Source: Vulcanimicrobiota bacterium (GTDB lineage: Bacteria; Vulcanimicrobiota; Vulcanimicrobiia; Vulcanimicrobiales; Vulcanimicrobiaceae). From it: a stretch of DNA of 48,076 nt. The notes beneath the pieces were generated by a model, which saw only the letters and a list, made by a program, of their open reading frames with translations, had not been told where the DNA came from and did no database searches. Positions within the stretch are counted from its first letter, which is position 1; each line of letters opens with the position of its first letter. This document shows, piece by piece, positions 32,595-39,226 of the stretch. The position numbers were made by a program, and so were the translations under genes. The stretch lies in assembly GCA_027459645.1 (NCBI GenBank), contig DAIDHQ010000037.1, positions 1-48,076 of the forward strand, in the 5' to 3' direction.

Positions 32595-33436
32595 GGATTG
32601 TTCGTAATGTCCCCGGAGAAAATGATCGACGCCGTGTCGCCGTTGTTTCCGGTGTGAGAGCCGACTACCGGATTGAACGTTCCCGTATCAAAAGCGGAAA
32701 CCGTGTTGAGATTGGGCGATTGCCACGTCGTGTCGGTCGCTCCACCCTGTCCGAGCGAATCGACGATTTGGGATGCGACGTCCGTCGCTGCGCCGTGGAC
32801 GATGAAATAGTTGAAGAGCCAAATCGACGCCGTGCCGGGCACCGGCGTCGCGCTGGGAGTGGGTGACGGCGTCGGCGATCCGCTCGGACTTCCCGTCGGA
32901 CTCGGCGTCGGAGACGGCGTGGCGGTCGGCGTCGCACTCGGCGTCACGGTCGGGGTCGCGGTCGGACCCGGCGTCGCGTTGAACGACGCCAGGGTGCGCC
33001 GAAACTGCACCGTGAACTGACTGTTCTGGCCGTTGCTGTTCGGTTGGAAATAGAGATCGTTTCCGTTGACGAACGGCACGCTCAACCACTGTGGAGCGCC
33101 CTGCGAGCCCGGGGGACGATAGCCTTGCCATACGGAGGCGCCGACGGAGCCGCTCGTGCCGTCGATGGCCACCATGAACCAATAGCCCTGGTACCCGTTG
33201 TTAAACCCTTGTGCGATCGGCTGTTGATTGTTGCCGCTGGTATTAAACATAGCGACGTACGAGTACGTTCCAAAATTCATCGGACCGGAGGTCTGGAATT
33301 TCACTTGCATGAATCCCGATGGCAAGCTTCCTGAAGGGCCAGTACTTCCGTTTTTATTCGGCGTCACTTGACGCCCGCACGCTGCAACCATGAGCGCACT
33401 TACCGAACCAACGACGAAACCGGATCTACGAATCAT
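32591..33436 (-). CDS. Lipoprotein with Thr/Pro/Ser-rich linker, function unknown
   Basis: A 281-residue lipoprotein starting at ATG 33436 after GAGGAG; the signal peptide 'SGFVVGSVSALMVAACG' holds the lipobox. The frame extends upstream, but those residues are not signal-like. A first beta-rich domain (about 40-150, Asn/Gln/Gly-rich) is followed by ~45 residues of Thr/Pro/Ser repeats ('TPTVTPSATPTATPSPTPSP') and a second ~80-residue domain. I know no family. Its ATG and that of lnt on the other strand share the bases CATG. Coupling to metallothionein suggests a role in metal handling, which is inference only. Confidence 0.7.
   Translation of the reverse strand: MIRRSGFVVGSVSALMVAACGRQVTPNKNGSTGPSGSLPSGFMQVKFQTSGPMNFGTYSYVAMFNTSGNNQQPIAQGFNNGYQGYWFMVAIDGTSGSVGASVWQGYRPPGSQGAPQWLSVPFVNGNDLYFQPNSNGQNSQFTVQFRRTLASFNATPGPTATPTVTPSATPTATPSPTPSPTGSPSGSPTPSPTPSATPVPGTASIWLFNYFIVHGAATDVASQIVDSLGQGGATDTTWQSPNLNTVSAFDTGTFNPVVGSHTGNNGDTASIIFSGDITNNP
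32835..32975. repeat. Low-complexity GGCGTC / GTCGGC tract
   Basis: Degenerate short repeats (GGCGTCGG, GTCGGAC) encode the Thr/Pro/Ser linker of the lipoprotein on the - strand. Such tracts are prone to slippage and could vary in length between strains. It is a coding repeat, not an independent element. Confidence 0.6.
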
Positions 33437-34937
33437 GCTCTCCTCAACGTGGGTGCGACAGACTGCCGCGGCGGCTCTCGCCGCCATCCTGCTGGCATTG
33501 GCATTCCCACGCGCCGGACTTGCGTGGTGCGCACCGCTGGGTGCAGCGGCGCTGTTCTGGACGTGGGAAGGCGCGTCCTGGAAACGCGCGTTCGCCCTTG
33601 GTTGGTTCGCTGGATGGATCTTTTTTACCATCAGCTTCTGGTGGTGGACCGTCACGATTGCGACCGTCGTCGGCCCGCTCGCTTATGCGGCGGTCGTCGT
33701 TGCATCGGCGATTGAAGCGCTCGCGTTCGGCGCGGCGGCAATCGTCGCTTCCGGTATCCGCACGCGCGCGATGCCCGCGCTCGCGCCGCTAGGCGGCGCG
33801 GCGGCTTTTACCATGCTCGAATGGATTCGCTCGGTCGGTCCGCTCGGCGTGCCGTTCGCGCAACTCGGCTACACGCAGGCCGACACGCCGCTCAAAGCGA
33901 TCGCGGCATACATCGGCACGATCGGCATAACGTTTACGCTCTGCGTTTTCGGCGCGTATCTCGCCGATGCAATCGTCCGAAAGACGTGGCGTACGTTTGC
34001 CGTTACGACCGCGTGCATCGTCGTTGCGACGGCGGCGGCATGGATTGCGTGGCCGGCGCGTTATCTTCCGAAGCCGGCGATTCCCGTCGCGGCGGTGCAA
34101 GGCAACATCACGCAAACGCTCAAGTGGCAGCCGGGCGCGGAAGTGCTTGCGACGCAGCGCTACGAAGCGATGACGCAAGCGGCGATTGCGCACAATCATC
34201 CAAAGCTCGTCGTTTGGCCAGAAACGGTCATCGCGCTGCGCAACGGCGGGTTGAACGAACATCCCGAACTGCTGAGCGCGTTCGCGCAGCTCGCGCGTCG
34301 CGGCGATATGACGCTGATCGCCGGCAGCCTGTCCTTGCGCAACGACCGTTTCTACAACAGCCTGTTCTTCTTCACGCCGCTCGGCTTGACGTCGGTGTAC
34401 GACAAGCATCAGCTCGTGCCGTTTGCGGAACATTTTCCCGGCAAAGCGTGGCTTGGATGGCTGCCGTACATCGGACAACTCAACGGTCATCTCGCGGAAG
34501 GCTCGGGTACGATCGTCTTTCCGACGAGCGCTGGCCTCGTCGTCGGGCCGTTGATTTGTTGGGAATCCGCGTTCGGCGACCTTGCCTACGACGAAGCGCG
34601 GCAAGGCGCACAAGTGCTGGTGGTTTCTACCGATGACGCATGGTTCGGAACGTCGTCGGGTCCCTACCAGCACGCGCAGATCGCGCAGCTTCGCGCGATC
34701 GAAAGCGGTGAATACGTCGTGCGCGCGGCGGCTACAGGCATCAGCGGCGTCATTAATCCCGATGGAACGTGGCAAAGCCGCACGACCTTGGAAACGCAGA
34801 CGACCGCATTCGGCGACGTCGGCCTTCCGGCAGGTTCGGTGTTCGCGCACATCGGACCGAACGGCGTGTTCCTCGGATTATTCGTGCTCGCGCTGATCCT
34901 GCCGTTTACGGGCCGAGGGCGCAGTGATCAAGCGTAA
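33435..34937 (+). CDS. lnt: Apolipoprotein N-acyltransferase
   Basis: A 500-residue inner-membrane enzyme that adds the third acyl chain to lipoproteins. About seven N-terminal helices precede a nitrilase-like domain with the triad Glu263 ('VWPETVI'), Lys324 ('VYDKHQLVPFAEHFP') and Cys375 ('LICWESAF'). The many lipoproteins in this window are its likely substrates. ATG 33435 begins just before the first helix; an earlier ATG at 33390 would overlap the divergent lipoprotein gene by 47 bases. The GTG of the next gene lies inside its last codons. Confidence 0.92.
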   Translation: MLSSTWVRQTAAAALAAILLALAFPRAGLAWCAPLGAAALFWTWEGASWKRAFALGWFAGWIFFTISFWWWTVTIATVVGPLAYAAVVVASAIEALAFGAAAIVASGIRTRAMPALAPLGGAAAFTMLEWIRSVGPLGVPFAQLGYTQADTPLKAIAAYIGTIGITFTLCVFGAYLADAIVRKTWRTFAVTTACIVVATAAAWIAWPARYLPKPAIPVAAVQGNITQTLKWQPGAEVLATQRYEAMTQAAIAHNHPKLVVWPETVIALRNGGLNEHPELLSAFAQLARRGDMTLIAGSLSLRNDRFYNSLFFFTPLGLTSVYDKHQLVPFAEHFPGKAWLGWLPYIGQLNGHLAEGSGTIVFPTSAGLVVGPLICWESAFGDLAYDEARQGAQVLVVSTDDAWFGTSSGPYQHAQIAQLRAIESGEYVVRAAATGISGVINPDGTWQSRTTLETQTTAFGDVGLPAGSVFAHIGPNGVFLGLFVLALILPFTGRGRSDQA

Positions 34938-35487
34938 TCGCAAATTCGTACGTCCGCTGCTCGTCGGCATCGGCATCGTTCTGGTCGGGTGGCTCATCGC
35001 CGGCATCATTCTTGCCGGCCGCGGCACGCCGCCGATTCCCATTCCGCAGAACGGCATCACGCTGCAGGGCGGTCACGTACAAGGAAATCGCATCTCCACC
35101 AAATCGTGGAGCTTCGACTATAAGAGCGCGCAATTGTCGCCCGACGGCACGACGGGTACGGTCGACGGGGTACGCAACGGCATCGTCTTAAAGAAAGGCA
35201 AGCCGTATCTGCGCGTATCGGCGGAGCAGATTACCATCGACACGCAGTCGCTCAACTTCACCGCCGTCGGAAAGGTCCACGTAGAGGTGATCCACGACCC
35301 GCAAAAGCGCTCGTTCGACACCGATCTGGTCGTGTGGACGAACGGCGCCAAGATGCTGCGCATGGACCACCCGAGCTACCTGCACTCCGGTAGCCAGACG
35401 CTCAAGCTCTCCAGCGTGATCATCAACTTTCAGACCAATACGATCCACCTGGGCGCGATTTCGGGGAGCTTGGATATCCAGAAATAG
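34924..35487 (+). CDS. lptC: LptC-like LPS transport protein
   Basis: A 187-residue bitopic protein: a basic N-terminus, one helix ('LLVGIGIVLVGWLIAGIIL') and a periplasmic beta-jellyroll with the LptC/LptA pattern ('VSAEQITIDTQSLNFTAVGKVHV', 'VIINFQTNTIHLG'). It would accept LPS from the LptF/G permease. It starts at a GTG 14 bases inside lnt, so the two are coupled. Assignment rests on architecture and on the nearby LPS genes, since LptC is poorly conserved. A general LptA/OstA-like assignment is the alternative. Confidence 0.75.
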   Translation: MIKRNRKFVRPLLVGIGIVLVGWLIAGIILAGRGTPPIPIPQNGITLQGGHVQGNRISTKSWSFDYKSAQLSPDGTTGTVDGVRNGIVLKKGKPYLRVSAEQITIDTQSLNFTAVGKVHVEVIHDPQKRSFDTDLVVWTNGAKMLRMDHPSYLHSGSQTLKLSSVIINFQTNTIHLGAISGSLDIQK

Positions 35488-35511
35488 AAGCGAGGGGCCG
35501 ATAGTAAGAAC

Positions 35512-36084
35512 ATGCCCCGTCTGCGGTCGCTGCTTATAGGCGCCCTCGCCTTGCTTTCCCTATCGGCCTGCCACAAAGGCACGACTGCCGCGCATCCGTC
35601 GCTGCCGCCGCTGCTCATAGAGGACCGAGGATTCGTCATGCCTCTGCATCAGGCGGTCACGCACATCAGCTACCGGCCCTACGTTCCGCGCGGCGCGCAG
35701 ATTCTCGCCTACGCGGTCATTCCGCCGCTCGGCGACAAGGACACTCCCGCGAACCGCGGCATCGCCGTCGAATATGAAAGCAATCGCCACGCGTGGCTGC
35801 TCTCACAGTGGCCGAAGCAGAATTTCACCTTGCTGTTTCTTCACGGCAACAACATCAGCGACGCGCCGTGCACGATCGCCCACTATAAGAAAGACGGCGT
35901 GGCCTGGACCACGCGCGGAACGTTGGCAATGACGCTGCAACCCGATGGGAACGCGACGGCGGCTTCGGTGGACGCAGAGGCACGACGGCTTTTCGCCGCC
36001 GGCGCCTGCACGGCTTCGGCGTTACCGAAATCTTCGCGTTCGGCCGCTCGCGATGCTCGCGGCCGATCCGCGCAGTCCGCCTAA
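35512..36084 (+). CDS. Small lipoprotein, function unknown
   Basis: A 190-residue lipoprotein with lipobox 'LSLSAC' and a globular domain ('HISYRPYVPRGAQILAYAVIP', 'FTLLFLHGNN', 'TTRGTLAMTLQPDGN'). The C-terminal ~25 residues ('SSRSAARDARGRSAQSA') look unlike the rest; in the +1 frame from about 35,995 the sequence reads 'LHGFGVTEIFAFGRS', more protein-like, so a late frameshift is possible. GAGGGG precedes the ATG. It follows lptC by 24 bases and overlaps the opposite KGG gene by four. Confidence 0.7.
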   Translation: MPRLRSLLIGALALLSLSACHKGTTAAHPSLPPLLIEDRGFVMPLHQAVTHISYRPYVPRGAQILAYAVIPPLGDKDTPANRGIAVEYESNRHAWLLSQWPKQNFTLLFLHGNNISDAPCTIAHYKKDGVAWTTRGTLAMTLQPDGNATAASVDAEARRLFAAGACTASALPKSSRSAARDARGRSAQSA

Positions 36085-36407
36085 TCTTTTGGCGTTTCGT
36101 CAGGCTCTTCGAGCTTTTTCTTTGCCTCGGCGATCAGTTTCTTGACCTTCTGACCGCCTTTGTGGCCGATTTCTTCGTAAAAGTCGGGTCCGTACTTGTC
36201 CTTAACGACTTTCCCGCCTTTTTGGCCGATCGACTCGTAGAATTCAACGCCATGGCGATCTCTGGTCGCCTTGCCGCCCTTCCGGCCGATCTCTTCGTAG
36301 AATGTCGACCCGTAGCGATCCCGCACGGTGTCGCCGCCCTTCTTGCCGGCTTCGCGAACGGACATTTCCTTACGGTCGTCCGCGTCGCCGCCTTTTTTTT
36401 CAGCCAT
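36081..36407 (-). CDS. KGG-repeat stress protein, long copy
   Basis: A 108-residue, highly charged hydrophilic protein with four KGG motifs ('GKKGG', 'GRKGG', 'GQKGG', 'GHKGG') spaced by ~19-residue units of the form 'RDRYGSTFYEEIGRKGG', then a Lys/Glu-rich tail. Proteins of this kind (GsiB, con-10, KGG-domain) accumulate under starvation, desiccation or general stress and are probably disordered protectants. It is the second of two tandem copies 36 bases apart on the same strand, so both are likely induced together. Confidence 0.88.
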   Translation of the reverse strand: MAEKKGGDADDRKEMSVREAGKKGGDTVRDRYGSTFYEEIGRKGGKATRDRHGVEFYESIGQKGGKVVKDKYGPDFYEEIGHKGGQKVKKLIAEAKKKLEEPDETPKD

Positions 36408-36443
36408 GTGTCCCGATCGTGGTTAACCCGAGATGAACGCGTG

Positions 36444-36662
36444 CTATGTCGCAGAACCAGACTTGCGCTTCGGTTTTTGACCGCCTTTTTGGCCGATGAC
36501 CTCGTAAAAGGACGGACCATACTTGGTTTTGGTGGCCTCGCCGCCCTTACGGCCGATTTCCTCGTAGAACTCCGTGCCGTACTTGGCTTTTACGCGCTCA
36601 CCGCCGCGGCGGCCGGCCTCCCGGACGCTCATGCCGCCCTGCGGGTCTTCTTGCATCGCCAT
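36444..36662 (-). CDS. KGG-repeat stress protein, short copy
   Basis: A 72-residue protein with three units ('GRRGG', 'GRKGG', 'GQKGG') and the same 'YGTEFYEEIGRKGG' repeat as its neighbour. It begins 'MAMQEDPQGGMSVREAG', the latter being the shared start of both proteins. The ATG at 36662 is 12 bases behind GAGGTG; a GTG at 36677 adds five residues. It ends with a basic tail ('QKPKRKSG'). It arose by duplication with the long copy. Confidence 0.85.
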   Translation of the reverse strand: MAMQEDPQGGMSVREAGRRGGERVKAKYGTEFYEEIGRKGGEATKTKYGPSFYEVIGQKGGQKPKRKSGSAT

Positions 36663-36745
36663 TGTTCTGATCTTCACCTCGAAAGAAGTATGCGAAGGTA
36701 CTTATTGCCCCCCCGACCGCTCGGTAAACCAAGGATTTCCCAGGC

Positions 36746-38083
36746 ATGATTACGACGGTCTTGGAAGGCGTCTCGATTATCGACGGTACGGGCCGCCCGC
36801 GCTTCTGCACGGACATCGCCCTGGCCGGCGAACGCATCGCGATCGTCGGGGACTGCACCGGCCGTGAGGCCCGCCGCCGGCTCGACTGCCGAGGCAGCAT
36901 CGCCGCGCCGGGCTTCATAGACGCTTGTTCCCACACCGGCAGTAGGTGGCTCACCCTCCCCGGGCAGAGCACGAAGACCGCTCAAGGCGTGGCCACCGAA
37001 ATCACGGCAATCTCGGCAAAATCCTTGTCGTCGGATTGGGAAGAAAGCCTCTCCTTCGACGGGTTTTTAGACCTGGCCCGACGCGCGGGCTATGAGGCGA
37101 AAGGCTCGTTTTTAGCGGACGCCGGTGTTCGAGAGGCGTGCGAAGCGGGTGCGGGCGGCGGCTTCATCGACTTCGAGCTGATGTCGCCTTCCGACGCCGT
37201 GACCCTCGCCCGCGAAGCTCGGGCCGGCGGGGCCCCGCGCGTCGTGGTTGCGAACGCACAAATCGACGACGCAATCGCGGTTGCGGAGCGGGCGGCCGTG
37301 CACGTGCACGTCGCACGCGTCGAGAGCGCCCCGCGAGAAATGGAGCGGATCCTCGAGCGAATCGATCGCGCCCGCACGCGCGGCGCATCGATCTCGATCG
37401 ACGTCTATCCGTACGTTGCGACGTGGATCTCGTTGGAATCGCTGCTGCCGGCGCGGGTCGGCGTCGCGGCGCTGGAGGACGAGGCGTTCGCTGCGACCGT
37501 TGCGTTAGAAATGCAAGTTCGGCTCGGCGATATCTGGCACGACGTGATGCTGGCCTCGGTTGCAAGTGAGGAGCGCATGGCGTGGTGCGGCATGCGCTTC
37601 GACGAAATCGCGCGCCAGATGCGCGTGTCGCCCGCGCGCGCCGTGCTCTCGTTCGTACAATCCGAAGGCGGCGAGGCGCGCGCGTTTTACTTCCGCTTAC
37701 GCGAAGACGATATCGCGACCGCGCTGTCGGCCGATTTTTGCGCGGTCGGCAGCTCCGCTCCGTCGTACGATCTGCGCGATCGTCGTTTTGGCCTGGTGCA
37801 TCCGCGCGCGTACGGAACGTTTCCGCGCATCGTCGGACGCTACGTGCGTCGACGCAAGACGTTAAGCCTGGAAGAGGCCGTGCGCCGGATGACGTCGCTC
37901 CCCGCGCGCATCTTCGGCCTCGACCGGCGCGGCGAGATCGCCGAGGGGGCCTCCGCCGATCTGACGATCTTCGACGAACGCGAATTCGTCGATACCGCAA
38001 CCTACGAGCAGCCATATTCGTTACCAACGGGGCTGCGATACGCTTTTATCAACGGCCGCCAAACCATCGGAGAAACCTCATGA
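36746..38083 (+). CDS. D-aminoacylase-like amidohydrolase with lost active-site residues
   Basis: A 445-residue amidohydrolase-superfamily protein of the N-acyl-D-amino-acid deacylase group, shown by its ends: 'VLEGVSIIDGTGRPRF', 'HPRAYGTFPRIVGRYVRRRKTLSLEEAVRRMTSLPARIFGL' and 'RGEIAEGASADLTIFD'. The active site is badly altered: the first His of HxH is Cys61 ('FIDACSHTG'), the NCG Cys is absent ('ITAISAKS'), the SHLK His is gone ('VHVARVES'), and the catalytic GSD Asp is Ser337 ('VGSSAPSY'). It is probably not a normal deacylase and may be a binding pseudoenzyme. It is coupled by ATGA to the BsuPI protein. Confidence 0.82.
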   Translation: MITTVLEGVSIIDGTGRPRFCTDIALAGERIAIVGDCTGREARRRLDCRGSIAAPGFIDACSHTGSRWLTLPGQSTKTAQGVATEITAISAKSLSSDWEESLSFDGFLDLARRAGYEAKGSFLADAGVREACEAGAGGGFIDFELMSPSDAVTLAREARAGGAPRVVVANAQIDDAIAVAERAAVHVHVARVESAPREMERILERIDRARTRGASISIDVYPYVATWISLESLLPARVGVAALEDEAFAATVALEMQVRLGDIWHDVMLASVASEERMAWCGMRFDEIARQMRVSPARAVLSFVQSEGGEARAFYFRLREDDIATALSADFCAVGSSAPSYDLRDRRFGLVHPRAYGTFPRIVGRYVRRRKTLSLEEAVRRMTSLPARIFGLDRRGEIAEGASADLTIFDEREFVDTATYEQPYSLPTGLRYAFINGRQTIGETS

Positions 38084-38694
38084 TTCTCGCCGCCGCGCTC
38101 TCGCTTTCGCTGCAATTAGTACGCACGAGTTTCGACATGCTCGACGGCGTCAGCGTCGAGGTGATCGTGCACAACCCCGAATCGCATCCGGTCACGGCAA
38201 CCTTCCCGGCCCCGGCCGAATACGAACTCGACCTGACCGACGGTAAAAAGCGGCTGTGGACCACGCTGCAGGCACCGCCGCCCGGAGTACGCTTTCCGGC
38301 TCACACGCACGTCTTTATGCCCGGTCCGACCGTTCTCGCGATCTACGTGTGGAACGGCGCACTCGGCGACGGCAGCATTCCCGCACCGGGCACGTATCGC
38401 TTTCGCGCCAAGCTTCTCGATACGTCGCCGCCTGCGGATGCATTTACAAGCGTGCACTTCATCAAGCCGGTGCCCGTGTCGGCGCTCTCAAAATTGAAAG
38501 TTGGCGACGAGGTGACTATCGCCGGAACGCTGGCACGAGACGGCATGCACCTGACGGATTCGACCGGCACGGTTGCCTTGATGCGTAGACTGGCGAACGC
38601 AACGAAGGGCATGGTCGTCATTCGCGGCTACATCGTCGAACGTCCGGATCACACGCTTGCGTTTTATGTCAAACGATGGGGAATGATGCTATAA
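38080..38694 (+). CDS. BsuPI-domain (intracellular proteinase inhibitor-like) protein
   Basis: A 204-residue protein with a short signal-like N-terminus. Residues ~15-115 match the BsuPI domain: 'VEVIVHNPESHPVTATFP', 'YELDLTDGKKRLWTT', 'GTYRFRAKLLD'. The last ~70 residues form a second small beta domain ('KVGDEVTIAGTLARDGMHLTDSTGTVALM'), similar to OB-like nucleic-acid or ligand modules. The family name comes from a Bacillus protease inhibitor, but most members are uncharacterised. It is translationally coupled to the degenerate amidohydrolase. Confidence 0.7.
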   Translation: MILAAALSLSLQLVRTSFDMLDGVSVEVIVHNPESHPVTATFPAPAEYELDLTDGKKRLWTTLQAPPPGVRFPAHTHVFMPGPTVLAIYVWNGALGDGSIPAPGTYRFRAKLLDTSPPADAFTSVHFIKPVPVSALSKLKVGDEVTIAGTLARDGMHLTDSTGTVALMRRLANATKGMVVIRGYIVERPDHTLAFYVKRWGMML

Positions 38695-38698
38695 GGTT

Positions 38699-39214
38699 AT
38701 GTTGAGCGCACTCGTTCTTGCCGTTACGCTTCACACGACGCCCCTCACCGGCGCACTCTATCGAGCGGGCGGCGGAGCAGGCGACGGCTTCTCGACGGTT
38801 CGAGCGCTCGACACCATGTTTGGCGCTGCGGAAGTGCAGGCCGAGTTCGAGAAACTGCAGGCGCAATACGGTGAGAGCACGCCGCTGGTGGACGCCTTCG
38901 ATTTCGCGATGCGCGACGCGTGGCATCGCGCGGGCCAAGACGACGTTCGCATCGCAAGCGGATCGTCGCTTGACGGGCGCGGGCTCGCCCTGGCGGTCAT
39001 ACGGGCGGGATCCCACAAGAACCGCTTCAGCGTCGAACGCCTCTTCGGTTCGCTCTTCCCGCCGCGGCTCGCCGGCGACGTCCTGTTGGATCTCGACACG
39101 AAGTACGGCACCGACCGGGCATCGCAGTTCCGCAAACTCGCCGATACGTTCTTTGCCGACATGGGTTCGGACTTGGGTGACACCGCCCTGAAGGGAGCTG
39201 CGGGCAAGCGCTAA
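38699..39214 (+). CDS. Secreted hypothetical protein
   Basis: A 171-residue protein with a weak N-terminal hydrophobic stretch ('MLSALVLAVTLHTTPLTGAL'), then a helical, charged body ('EVQAEFEKLQAQYGESTPLVDAFDFAMRDAW', 'FRKLADTFFADMGSDLGD'). I recognise no family. It starts four bases after the BsuPI gene, so it belongs to the same transcript. It might be a small adhesin or regulator; the evidence does not say. Confidence 0.65.
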   Translation: MLSALVLAVTLHTTPLTGALYRAGGGAGDGFSTVRALDTMFGAAEVQAEFEKLQAQYGESTPLVDAFDFAMRDAWHRAGQDDVRIASGSSLDGRGLALAVIRAGSHKNRFSVERLFGSLFPPRLAGDVLLDLDTKYGTDRASQFRKLADTFFADMGSDLGDTALKGAAGKR

Positions 39215-39226
39215 AAGCCGCTCGTA

